DNA of 24,545 nucleotides from a virus. Below, piece after piece: positions 7,572-14,107 of this stretch; position 1 is the stretch's first letter; every line of letters begins with the position of its first letter. The position numbers were made by a program, and so were the translations under genes. Below the pieces are notes generated by a model. It was given only the letters and a program-made list of their open reading frames with translations. It made no database searches and was not told where the DNA came from. The stretch is from positions 1-24,545 of IMG/VR virus record IMGVR_UViG_3300027782_000350, one strand, 5' to 3'.

Positions 7572-7741
7572 ACTTTTACATAATAGGCATAATTCCGATT
7601 AACTATGTAATTCTAAGGTAATACTTTGAAATTACATGATATTCTTAAGGTTATAACCCTAAATTATTATAATATTCTGCGGTTGCAGTCGCAAATTGCG
7701 ACCTATTCTTATTTAGAATGAATATAAATTACACTTTTTTA
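7572..7741 (+). promoter_or_regulatory. Operator-like region upstream of the early promoter
   Basis: This stretch has no gene. It contains a perfect 15-base palindrome, GTCGCAA-A-TTGCGAC (7688-7702); an inverted repeat ATGTAATT / AATTACAT (7605-7612, 7630-7637); a palindrome GGTTATAACC (7649-7658); and ATTCT-TATTT-AGAAT (7705-7719). It lies just upstream of a strong promoter at 7742-7771, so binding sites for regulators are likely. No regulator can be assigned. The region is also relatively rich in CpG, which is rare in the coding sequence. Confidence 0.55.
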
Positions 7742-7771
7742 TTGCAGATATAAAACTTTTTAATATCTTTG
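7742..7771 (+). promoter_or_regulatory. Early promoter, Bacteroidota housekeeping type
   Basis: TTG (7742-7744), a 19-base spacer and TATCTTTG (7764-7771) match the TTTG/TTG-N19-TAnnTTTG consensus closely. Transcription should start near 7778, about 27 bases before the first early gene at 7805. The segment ATTGCAGATAT at the -33 end recurs in the promoter at 14090. TATAGTTAT at 7775-7783, around the predicted start, shares nine bases with the late motif. Confidence 0.8.
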
Positions 7772-7804
7772 GCGTATAGTTATTAACAATTAAAACTTTT
7801 ACAC

Positions 7805-7978
7805 ATGGACAAACAACAAATTATGAAAATTATTTTAGCTGAGGAGGCATCATTGCTAGACCAAGCTAGAGAGATGAGAGATGCTTTTGGCAATGAAGAT
7901 CCTGCTACACAAAGAGCTTTCTCTCAATGGATAGTTATTTCTAACCTAATAGATAGAATCAATGAAGAGACTAATTAA
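7805..7978 (+). CDS. Small early protein, unknown function
   Basis: A 57-residue acidic helical protein, starting MDKQQIMKIILAEE and containing FGNEDPATQRAFSQW. It is the first gene after the early promoter, with a 5' leader of about 27 bases, and overlaps the next gene by 17 bases. I recognise the general type (an acidic helix, then FGxxDPATxRAxSxW) as common in Bacteroidota phages, but know no function. First-position early genes are often host-takeover factors; that is speculation here. No membrane segment or metal-binding motif is present. Confidence 0.65.
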   Translation: MDKQQIMKIILAEEASLLDQAREMRDAFGNEDPATQRAFSQWIVISNLIDRINEETN

Positions 7979-8093
7979 ATACTTTACTCCTGTAGGAGAA
8001 GAGCAGATAGCATTTGCTAAGGCATTAATGGTAGTAGTTACTGCTGTTATATCAATCGTATTTTTATTTCCACTACTAACACTATTATCATGA
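7962..8093 (+). CDS. Small single-pass membrane protein
   Basis: A 43-residue frame from ATG at 7962, overlapping the previous gene by 17 bases and the next by four (ATGA). It has an amphipathic basic N-terminus (MKRLIKYFTPVGEEQ) and one long hydrophobic segment at about residues 22-42. Tight coupling on both sides supports it as real. Function unknown; early phage membrane peptides sometimes block superinfection or disturb the host membrane. Confidence 0.55.
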   Translation: MKRLIKYFTPVGEEQIAFAKALMVVVTAVISIVFLFPLLTLLS

Positions 8094-8281
8094 ATTTTAT
8101 AAACCTATTTAAAAAAGACAATACTTATTTTTCTAATTGGACTACTGACTATAATAGTGATGTATACATAGCAGGCACTATTGAGCCATTTACTTATGAT
8201 GCTACAGAGACTGATGATGGAGATATGTCCCTGTTTATTTTAAGTGATGCAAATCTTAACCTACTTAAATCTAAGCTATGA
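8090..8281 (+). CDS. Small acidic early protein, unknown function
   Basis: This 63-residue protein is acidic, with many Asp, Thr and Tyr (TDYNSDVYIAG, DATETDDGDMS). It overlaps both neighbours through ATGA and so belongs to the translationally coupled early string. No known domain is visible to me. The acidic surface could suit a DNA mimic or an inhibitor of a host enzyme, but nothing in the sequence proves that. Confidence 0.6.
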   Translation: MNFINLFKKDNTYFSNWTTDYNSDVYIAGTIEPFTYDATETDDGDMSLFILSDANLNLLKSKL

Positions 8282-8403
8282 CAATCAACGCAATTATAAA
8301 ATTTTGGACTAGTAGGAGAACAGCAGAAGAGATAAGAGGTGGATTTAATCTGCCTCTTTACCTGAGATATTTAGAAATCATAAACAATAAAAGCAATGAC
8401 TGA
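8278..8403 (+). CDS. Small basic early protein, unknown function
   Basis: A 41-residue frame from the ATG at 8278 in an ATGA overlap with the previous stop, ending eight bases into the next gene. It contains FWTSRRTAEEIRGGFNLPLYLRYLEII, with mixed charge and aromatic residues. It is short, and its support is mainly that it fills an otherwise empty stretch between coupled genes in a single frame. No function can be assigned. Confidence 0.5.
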   Translation: MTINAIIKFWTSRRTAEEIRGGFNLPLYLRYLEIINNKSND

Positions 8404-8602
8404 GTTCACACAGCTAGCTATTAAAGTCCAGGATGAAATAGCTAATGGTGATTATACTCACCAAAAATACCTGAGATTCAGAGAGTGGTACTTTCAGAAT
8501 TATGAGGGTAGTAAAAGGAATGCAAATAGAGATTTTGCAATGTTTGATTTAATGTATGGCTTAGATGTGCCAATTAAAAATAATGACAATGAAGATATAT
8601 AA
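8396..8602 (+). CDS. Small early protein, unknown function
   Basis: A 68-residue protein starting MTEFTQLAIKVQDEIANGDY, predicted mostly helical, with an aromatic and charged middle (YLRFREWYFQNYEGSKRNANRDFAMFD) and an acidic Asn-rich tail. It overlaps the previous gene by eight bases and the next by 14. No domain was recognised. Confidence 0.6.
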   Translation: MTEFTQLAIKVQDEIANGDYTHQKYLRFREWYFQNYEGSKRNANRDFAMFDLMYGLDVPIKNNDNEDI

Positions 8603-8741
8603 AGTAGTGTATAAAACCTTTGACTATTGGAATGGTCCTGTAAAGTTAGTCACTAGAATTATAGAGGCATATGATGCTGATCATGTTAAGCAGCTCATAC
8701 AGAAAAATGATGATTTAATTCTATTAATTGAAGAGGTATGA
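8589..8741 (+). CDS. Small early protein, unknown function
   Basis: A 50-residue frame beginning MKIYKVVYKTFDYWNG, like a small alpha/beta domain: two strands (KIYKVVYKT, VKLVTRIIEA) then a helix (DADHVKQLIQKND). An in-frame ATG six bases upstream (8583) is an alternative start. The frame ends in an ATGA overlap with the HNH-like gene, which supports it as real. This strand-strand-helix pattern is common in small phage proteins of unknown role. Confidence 0.55.
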   Translation: MKIYKVVYKTFDYWNGPVKLVTRIIEAYDADHVKQLIQKNDDLILLIEEV

Positions 8742-9349
8742 ATGACATCATAAGAGAAAGGTATCCATTTGAGCCTACTAAAAAGATAGCAGATGACTTA
8801 GGACTTAGTGAGTCATCAGTTTACAATAGAGCATTTGCTATGGGTATTAAGAAAGATCCTGTATATCTTCGGTCTACTCAATTCCCTCCAGGTTATCTAG
8901 GTGGTAAAGCTACTCAATTTCAGAAAGGTCAGATACCTCCTAACAAAGGACAAAAAATGTCCAAAGAAGTATATCAGAAAGTAGCTAAGACTATGTTTAA
9001 AAAAGGTACTGTACCTCCTAACACTCAACCTATAGGTACTATCCATCAAAGAAGAGATACAGGAGGAAAGATGTATCAGTATATTAAGCTAGCAGATTGT
9101 AAGTGGCAGCTGCTCAATAGATATACTTGGGAACAGCACAATGGACCAATTCCTAAGGGGATGGTGGTAGTGTATAAGGATGGTAATTATCTGAATAATG
9201 ATATTAACAATCTGCTAATGATAACTAAGAAAGAGAATATGGCTAGAAATACCATACAAAGATTGCCTAAAGAATTACAACAGGTAATGATATTAAAATG
9301 TAAACTAATAAAAAAAATAAATAAAAATGGCACAAAACAAACTAAGTGA
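8738..9349 (+). CDS. HNH endonuclease-like protein with N-terminal helix-turn-helix
   Basis: The 203-residue protein starts with a helix-turn-helix-like segment (residues 12-36, PTKKIADDLGLSESSVYNRA). A linker with two FxKGxxPPN repeats (61-69, 87-95) follows, of the type seen in homing nucleases. The C-terminal domain has the HNH frame W-x-LLNRYTWEQHNGPIPKGMVVVYKDGN, then LNNDINNLLMIT. Two positions normally His in active HNH enzymes are changed: the usual H-R-x-x-W is N-R-Y-T-W (Asn127), and the His before KDGN is Tyr146. It may be a divergent variant, a weak nuclease or a DNA-binding remnant. It overlaps the next gene by 23 bases. Confidence 0.75.
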   Translation: MNDIIRERYPFEPTKKIADDLGLSESSVYNRAFAMGIKKDPVYLRSTQFPPGYLGGKATQFQKGQIPPNKGQKMSKEVYQKVAKTMFKKGTVPPNTQPIGTIHQRRDTGGKMYQYIKLADCKWQLLNRYTWEQHNGPIPKGMVVVYKDGNYLNNDINNLLMITKKENMARNTIQRLPKELQQVMILKCKLIKKINKNGTKQTK

Positions 9350-9569
9350 TTTAAGAGATCACATCTTCATGGCTCTCGAGAGATTGAGTGATGAAACATT
9401 AACAACAGACCAGGTGAATGTGGAGGTAGATAAAGCTAAGGCAATATCTCAGCTCGCAGGTACTCTAATCCAATCTGCTAAAGTAGAAATTGATTTCATT
9501 AATGCTACAGGTGTAATGGAGTCTCAGTCTGATCTATTTAAGTCAGTAACTCAAACTAAGTTATTATGA
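9327..9569 (+). CDS. Small helical phage protein, unknown function
   Basis: An 80-residue protein with the pattern LRDHIFMALERL, VDKAKAISQLAGTLIQSAKVEIDF. It looks like a short helical bundle that may oligomerise. I recognise this type as a small protein common in phages, often next to HNH nuclease or replication genes, with no known function. It overlaps the HNH-like gene by 23 bases and the next by four (ATGA). Confidence 0.65.
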   Translation: MAQNKLSDLRDHIFMALERLSDETLTTDQVNVEVDKAKAISQLAGTLIQSAKVEIDFINATGVMESQSDLFKSVTQTKLL

Positions 9570-9838
9570 AAAAAACAGAAGTAAAATGGTGGAAATTATT
9601 AATTGTATTTTTTTCAGCAATAGTTTTAGAAGCAAATAGTATAGCAGGTTTTAGATTTCTAATGGATGAGCATTGGATGGGTATGGTTATGATGGCAGGA
9701 ATTAACCCTTTTTTATGCTTACCCATGAATCATTACACTATTGAAGTTAAAACGTTCAAGGGAAGAGCAATTATTGCAACAGCATTTAGTACAGGATTTA
9801 TAGTAGGAATATTAACAATTAGACCTTTTTTTATATGA
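9566..9838 (+). CDS. Small membrane protein, unknown function
   Basis: A 90-residue protein with likely membrane segments at about residues 8-27 (WWKLLIVFFSAIVLEANSIA), 36-53 (HWMGMVMMAGINPFLCLP) and 67-88 (AIIATAFSTGFIVGILTI). Start and stop are in ATGA overlaps with its neighbours. It could act on the host envelope early in infection, for example in superinfection exclusion. That is a guess from class and timing only. Confidence 0.6.
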   Translation: MKKTEVKWWKLLIVFFSAIVLEANSIAGFRFLMDEHWMGMVMMAGINPFLCLPMNHYTIEVKTFKGRAIIATAFSTGFIVGILTIRPFFI

Positions 9839-10044
9839 AACAAACAGCAGTAGAATGGCTTGAAAAAATACATCAAGGTCAGAAAGTACAACCATTTGAT
9901 GATTATGAGTGGGAAATAGCATTTAATCATGCCAAAGAAATGGAGAAAGAGCAGATAGTGGAGGCATTTGGAGATGGTGCTATGGATACTTTAAAATTAG
10001 GTAAAGAGTACTATAATTATTTATATAAAAACTCAGAACAATGA
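9835..10044 (+). CDS. Small early protein, unknown function
   Basis: A 69-residue protein starting MKQTAVEWLEKIH with a helical, acidic middle (AFNHAKEMEKEQIVEAF). I recognise the type (a TAVEWLEK start, then an AKEMEKEQI segment) as frequent in Bacteroidota phages and prophages; its function is unknown to me. It overlaps both neighbours by four bases and precedes the DnaA-like gene. Confidence 0.65.
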   Translation: MKQTAVEWLEKIHQGQKVQPFDDYEWEIAFNHAKEMEKEQIVEAFGDGAMDTLKLGKEYYNYLYKNSEQ

Positions 10045-10448
10045 AAGAACTAAATTTTTTAAAACTACAGATCACAAAGTATCAGCTAGATACTGACTGC
10101 AGAAATAGAGCATATGTCTATAAGAGATACTATGTAATGTACAGGCTGAATAAATGTAAGGTATCACTTACTCAAATAGGTAAGATGCTCAATAGACATC
10201 ATGCTACTGTTATACATGGTATCAGAATGCATAGAAGATGGACCAGGATGCAGGATAAAGTATATCTGCATGAGATAGATCCATTAGTGCAATCTGCTAT
10301 TAATAATGATTATGAGGATAAATACAAAGTTTCGGCAATAGAGAACTTTAATTACATCAATGTGAGGATTCAGATGCCTTGGGAGTATGATAAGATTAAT
10401 CAATTTAAAGAATATATGACAGCTAAAGAACTAGCAGAAATAATTTAA
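10041..10448 (+). CDS. DnaA domain IV-like DNA-binding protein
   Basis: Residues about 42-62 read SLTQIGKMLNRHHATVIHGIR, closely following the DnaA signature helix (the IG-x-x-x-x-R-x-H-x-T-V-x-H pattern) of domain IV, which reads DnaA boxes in bacterial origins. No ATPase domain is present: the whole protein is 135 residues with a short helical N-terminus. It ends exactly at a terminator, after which comes the non-coding region with iteron-like repeats. A role in binding the phage origin or competing with host DnaA is therefore plausible. The domain call is fairly secure; the target is inference. Confidence 0.7.
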   Translation: MKELNFLKLQITKYQLDTDCRNRAYVYKRYYVMYRLNKCKVSLTQIGKMLNRHHATVIHGIRMHRRWTRMQDKVYLHEIDPLVQSAINNDYEDKYKVSAIENFNYINVRIQMPWEYDKINQFKEYMTAKELAEII

Positions 10449-10468
10449 AGCTCTTAGGAGCTTTTTTT
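10447..10468 (+). terminator. Intrinsic terminator of the first early unit
   Basis: AAAGCTC (10447-10453) pairs perfectly with GAGCTTT (10458-10464) around a TTAG loop and is followed by T to 10468. The stem begins inside the stop codon of the DnaA-like gene. Confidence 0.88.
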
Positions 10469-10713
10469 GTGCTGTATAATTCCCTTACTGATATTGACTT
10501 GTAGATAATTAGAACGAAAGTACAATTCACATCCCTATACTCTATAATATATATATTTTTATTTACAATATATTTTTAATAAAAAAAAAATTATTTTCAT
10601 ATTAGGGGGTGAACAGTTTTTAGGAAAAAAAAATGTTTTTTCGTTCTAATCTTCTACAGCCTAATAACAATAGGAGTTAAGACAGCACAAATAATAGCAC
10701 AAAACAGCACAAA
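10466..10713 (+). other. Candidate replication origin region
   Basis: This non-coding stretch lies between the DnaA-like and primase-helicase genes. It holds a long inverted repeat: 10500-10519 (TGTAGA-TA-ATTAGAACGAAA) against the reverse complement of 10639-10658, 18 of 20 matching. Three direct copies of (A)CAGCACAAA or TAGCACAAA lie at 10682-10691, 10694-10703 and 10704-10713, with one inverted copy at 10466-10475. Between the inverted-repeat arms is a very AT-rich core (10540-10600) and a looser inverted pair (TTCACATCCCTATA near 10526; TATTAGGGGGTGAAC near 10600). Iterons, inverted repeats and an AT-rich core beside initiator-type genes fit an origin. A structured regulatory RNA is the main alternative. 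Confidence 0.6.
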
Positions 10714-10744
10714 TAAATTATTTTTGCACTTTAGTATCATATAT

Positions 10745-10764
10745 TAATTTTATTATTACATTTG
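10745..10764 (+). promoter_or_regulatory. Probable promoter for the primase-helicase unit
   Basis: TACATTTG at 10757-10764 is a full match to TAnnTTTG. The best upstream TTG (10724-10726) is 30 bases away, too far, so the -33 element is weak. An alternative is that TTG with TAATTTTA (10745-10752) after an 18-base spacer. Either would start transcription just before the small leader frame at 10782. Confidence 0.5.
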
Positions 10765-10777
10765 CAAACAACATAAT

Positions 10778-10867
10778 CGCCATGATAAAACACATTAGAG
10801 AGTATAAATCCCTGCAATTCCTCCTGGCGGTTGTGTTAAGCAGGGACTCTCACCTTTATTTATACTT
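10778..10867 (+). promoter_or_regulatory. Structured 5' leader of the primase-helicase gene
   Basis: Several complementary segments overlap in this short leader. TCCCTGC (10809-10815) pairs with GCAGGGA (10840-10846), and GAGAG (10798-10802) with CTCTC (10847-10851). AGTATAAAT (10801-10809) pairs perfectly with ATTTATACT (10858-10866), which ends one base before the ATG at 10868 and competes with the GAGAG pairing. CGCCA (10778-10782) can pair with TGGCG in the hairpin loop (10825-10829), and AACACA (10789-10794) with TGTGTT (10832-10837). Competing pairings next to a start codon suggest control of translation. It matches no riboswitch known to me. Confidence 0.55.
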
Positions 10868-10871
10868 ATGA
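10782..10871 (+). CDS. Possible 29-residue leader peptide
   Basis: A frame of 30 codons starts at ATG 10782 and ends with TGA overlapping the primase-helicase start (ATGA at 10868-10871), so translation would be coupled. The peptide starts MIKHIREYKS, has a hydrophobic middle (LQFLLAVVL) and ends in HLYLYL. It begins soon after a promoter-like TACATTTG and runs through the whole leader hairpin, so ribosomes on it would disrupt that structure. It could be a regulatory leader peptide or a chance frame. Confidence 0.4.
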   Translation: MIKHIREYKSLQFLLAVVLSRDSHLYLYL

Positions 10872-13228
10872 AAGTAACTTTTTACAAATCAATTAAGGAT
10901 GTATCACCTTATCAGAATAAGGATGTAGGATTCTATCTAGATCGCATTAAGAATGGTAAGTCTGAGCAGTTATGTAAGGACCTTAGATTCTCTACTGATA
11001 AAGAGGAAAGGAAATCTATTAAGATGCAGCTGCCTGTTGTTACCTTTGGAGGTGATTTCAGTAAGAGAAACAATGCATCTCTAAGAAAGGCATCAGGATT
11101 ACTGACTTTAGATTTTGATGAGGTGCAGGATATAGCTGCTCTGATTGTAGAACTGAAAGCTCACAAATCTATCTTCTCCTGTTGGACATCACCATCAGGC
11201 AATGGAGTGAAAGCTCTAGTCAAAATACCAATAGTACAGGATGACAAAGAATACAAAGAATATTTTAAGCAAATATCTGCAGTATTTAATGGAGTAGATG
11301 AATCAGGTAAGGATATTGCTAGAGCTTGCTTTGAGTCTTATGATCCTGATATCTATGTTAATTTAGATGCTGAGAATTATATCATTGACTATGATGTTAT
11401 CCCATTTGAGAGCAGTGAGGTGGGTAGTATTACTAACATTAAGGTATTAGATACTGATGAGATAGCTAATAAGCTGATGACTTGGTTTAAAAAGAAGTAT
11501 AATTCACAAAATAGAAACTCCTCACTTTACAAATTAGCAGCTGCCTTTAATGATTTTGGAGTGGATAAAAATACCTGTCAAGATTATTTAAAAGGATTTG
11601 AGCAGAAAGATTTTGGATCTGTAGAGATACTAGCTTTGATAAATTCTGCCTATAAAAAGACTGCTAACTTTAACACTAAGCAATTTGAGGATAAAGATAA
11701 AAAAGATAAGCTGATTAACTTTGTTCTAAGTGGCAAGTCTGATGCTGTCATCTTAGAGGAGTTTAAAGAGTACAATAAAGAGAATATTGAGTCAGAGATT
11801 CAGACTATTAAGGAGGTTATTAAAGTAGATGAGTTTTGGAAATATGATTTCAAAGGTGATGTATTAATTATACCATACCGATTCAAGCTATTTCTAGAGA
11901 ATCTACAGTACTATAAGTACTATCCTGTAGCTAATACTAAGACCTTTGTTTTTATTACTAAGAATGAGAACTTTATTAATCATGTCTCTGAATTTCAGAT
12001 AAAGGATAGAGTAATGGAGTACCTGGTCCAATCAAATCGGATACCTGTATTTGATGCTGTAGCTGAGAAGTCTAAACTATTCACTCCTCAATACCTCAGC
12101 ATGATAGATACTGCTAATGTAGAGATGGAAAGGGATGGGATAGACTATGGTATGATTTACTATAAGAATGCAGCTGTCAAAGTATTTGCTAAGCACCATG
12201 AGATATATGAATACTCAGAGCTAAAGGGATATGTATGGAATAATCAGATAATAGATAGAGATTTAATAGATGCTGATCACCATGAGTCAATGTTCAGGAG
12301 CTTCATTTGGTTTATCTCAGGGCAGGAGGTAGAGAGATATGATACTATGAAGAGTGTAATAGGTTATATGCTGCACTCTTATAAGACCTCTGCTAATAAC
12401 AAAGCAATCATTCTCAATGATGAAACTATCTCAGATAATCCTAATGGAGGTAGTGGTAAAGGGATTCTAATTAATGCTATTGGATACATGAAAAAAGTTA
12501 GCACTATTGATGGTAAGACCTTTGACTCAAATAAATCATTCCCTTATCAGACTGTCTCTTCTGACTGCCAGGTCCTAGCATTTGATGATGTAAGAAAGAA
12601 TTTTAACTTTGAGAGCTTATTTAGTATAATCACTGAAGGTCTTACTATTGAATACAAAGGTAGAGATGCAATTAAACTACCTGTAAAAGACTCACCTAAA
12701 GTCCTTATCTCTACTAACTACACTATCAAAGCAGATGGTGGCTCTTTTAAGAGGAGGATGTTTGAGGTGGAGCTCAGTAGTTACTTTGGTACACATCACA
12801 CTCCATTTGATGAATTTGGCTTTATGCTGTTTGAGGATTGGGATGAACAGGAATGGGCAAGGTTTGACCATTACATGATTAACTGCTTAAATTATTACTT
12901 AGAGAATGGTCTAGTAGAATCTGAGGCTAAGAATCTAGAGTTGAGAAAGTTTATCAATGAGACATCTCAAGACTTTATTGAATGGGTAGATAATAAGAAT
13001 TTAGGATTTGATCAGAGATTGAATAAGGTGTCAATGTTTGAGAATTTTATAGCAGAATATACTGACCAAAAGAAGTACCTGACTAACAGAACATTTAATA
13101 AATGGTGTAAGAAGTATGCAGAATATAATGGTAAGGAGTATGTAGATGGATCTAGCAATGGTGCTAGGTGGTTTGAGATTAAGACACAAAGAGATCCTGA
13201 TGTATGGGATAGTATAAATTATAATTGA
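10868..13228 (+). CDS. Primase-helicase: VirE_N/BT4734-like N-terminus plus SF3 (D5-like) helicase
   Basis: This 786-residue protein probably primes and unwinds phage DNA. The N-terminal domain carries GLLTLDFDEV (77-86, acidic pair), then WTSPSGNGVKALVKI (106-120) and ARACFESYDPDIYVN (about 150), the pattern of the BT4734-like/VirE_N domain seen in Bacteroidota primases. The C-terminal helicase has Walker A NPNGGSGKG (about 524-532), Walker B VLAFDDV (about 569-575), sensor PKVLISTNY (about 610-618) and an arginine-finger segment SFKRRMFEVEL (about 626-636). No separate helicase or polymerase was found in the window. It follows the candidate origin and structured leader. The start at 10868 is coupled by ATGA to the leader frame. 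Confidence 0.88.
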   Translation: MKVTFYKSIKDVSPYQNKDVGFYLDRIKNGKSEQLCKDLRFSTDKEERKSIKMQLPVVTFGGDFSKRNNASLRKASGLLTLDFDEVQDIAALIVELKAHKSIFSCWTSPSGNGVKALVKIPIVQDDKEYKEYFKQISAVFNGVDESGKDIARACFESYDPDIYVNLDAENYIIDYDVIPFESSEVGSITNIKVLDTDEIANKLMTWFKKKYNSQNRNSSLYKLAAAFNDFGVDKNTCQDYLKGFEQKDFGSVEILALINSAYKKTANFNTKQFEDKDKKDKLINFVLSGKSDAVILEEFKEYNKENIESEIQTIKEVIKVDEFWKYDFKGDVLIIPYRFKLFLENLQYYKYYPVANTKTFVFITKNENFINHVSEFQIKDRVMEYLVQSNRIPVFDAVAEKSKLFTPQYLSMIDTANVEMERDGIDYGMIYYKNAAVKVFAKHHEIYEYSELKGYVWNNQIIDRDLIDADHHESMFRSFIWFISGQEVERYDTMKSVIGYMLHSYKTSANNKAIILNDETISDNPNGGSGKGILINAIGYMKKVSTIDGKTFDSNKSFPYQTVSSDCQVLAFDDVRKNFNFESLFSIITEGLTIEYKGRDAIKLPVKDSPKVLISTNYTIKADGGSFKRRMFEVELSSYFGTHHTPFDEFGFMLFEDWDEQEWARFDHYMINCLNYYLENGLVESEAKNLELRKFINETSQDFIEWVDNKNLGFDQRLNKVSMFENFIAEYTDQKKYLTNRTFNKWCKKYAEYNGKEYVDGSSNGARWFEIKTQRDPDVWDSINYN

Positions 13229-13229
13229 T

Positions 13230-13643
13230 ATGAGTATAGATAGCAAATTACTTTTAAAAAGACATATTATGAATTTAATTTTAGGTAAAGATTCAGGATA
13301 TTATATAACTAAGGAGCAGATGCCATTAGTAGATTATTATTTAAACATTGAATTTCATTTTGCTTTATTAGAACAAGCTGGAGTTTATAAAATTATATTT
13401 GATAATAATACATGGTATATTGGTAAGACAAAAAATATAGTAAAAAGAATTTGGGAACATTTACAAAAAGGAAAATCTAATTTTGAATTTGTAGAAATTA
13501 AACAATATCATATAGACAATAACATTCCATTTACTGTATTAAAATTATCAGATAATGAAGAGGATGAAATAAAATTAATTCATTTACATTTAGATATAGA
13601 TAATAATTACTGTTATAATAAAGAACATAATAATAGAATCTAA
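13230..13643 (+). CDS. GIY-YIG endonuclease, probably selfish/homing
   Basis: Residues 50-77 read AGVYKIIFDNNTWYIGKTKNIVKRIWEH, giving the GIY variant GVY, the YIG motif (WYIGKT), the conserved Arg73 and His77 of the family. An acidic Glu-rich segment follows near 107-113, where the catalytic Glu is expected. Base use differs from neighbours: two 60-base samples (13261-13320 and 13441-13500) are 25% and 20% GC, against 43% at 13681-13740 in the next gene. It sits snugly between primase-helicase and nuclease genes with no spacer. This fits a recently acquired free-standing homing endonuclease. Active-site motifs are intact. Confidence 0.8.
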   Translation: MSIDSKLLLKRHIMNLILGKDSGYYITKEQMPLVDYYLNIEFHFALLEQAGVYKIIFDNNTWYIGKTKNIVKRIWEHLQKGKSNFEFVEIKQYHIDNNIPFTVLKLSDNEEDEIKLIHLHLDIDNNYCYNKEHNNRI

Positions 13644-14107
13644 TGAACAAAGAAAACAAAACACTACTCAAAGCCTTAGAGATTAACTACCTCACCCTAA
13701 AGCACCCTACCATGCCATACATTACAGCATCAGATTGGAATGATAACTCTGCTAATGCTCTCACTAAATGTATTATTCACTTTCTAACCTATTCAGGCTT
13801 TCAAGCTGAGAGAATTAATACAATGGGAGTTTATAGAGAGGGTAAGAAGATACAGGTAGGTGAGAATACTAGACAGCTGAAAGGCACTTATACTCCTAGC
13901 ACAGGTACAAAAGGATCTGCTGATATTTCTGCCACCATTAGAGGTAGATCAGTTAAGATTGAGGTAAAATATGGTAAGGATAAGCAGTCAGAAGTGCAGA
14001 AGAGGTATCAGGAATCAGTAGAAGCTGCAGGGGGTACATACTTTATTGCAAGAAATTTTGATGAATTTATGATATTTTATTTAAAATTCATTGCAGATAT
14101 GAATTAA
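13643..14107 (+). CDS. PD-(D/E)XK nuclease, VRR-NUC/Holliday junction resolvase-like
   Basis: The 154-residue protein has a late nuclease core: GTKGSADISATI (Asp94), KIEVKYGKD (Glu107, Lys109), then KQSEVQKRYQESVEAAGGTYFIARNFDEF. This Asp...Glu-x-Lys plus helix with Gln and final AGGTYFIAR strand is typical of VRR-NUC-type phage nucleases, which can resolve branched DNA. The N-terminal half is helical with no clear domain. The gene starts in a one-base overlap with the GIY-YIG gene. A role in replication or recombination intermediates fits its neighbours. Exact substrate unknown. Confidence 0.75.
   Translation: MNKENKTLLKALEINYLTLKHPTMPYITASDWNDNSANALTKCIIHFLTYSGFQAERINTMGVYREGKKIQVGENTRQLKGTYTPSTGTKGSADISATIRGRSVKIEVKYGKDKQSEVQKRYQESVEAAGGTYFIARNFDEFMIFYLKFIADMN

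Noticed and set aside
7533-10468. tRNA or other stable RNA genes in the intergenic regions
   Set aside because: No cloverleaf, T-loop GGTTCRA or CCA-type end could be found; the hairpins present are terminators and palindromes.
10682-10713. CRISPR-like array from the CAGCACAAA repeats
   Set aside because: Repeats are only 9-10 bases with gaps of 0-2 bases; they fit iterons, not CRISPR repeats with spacers.
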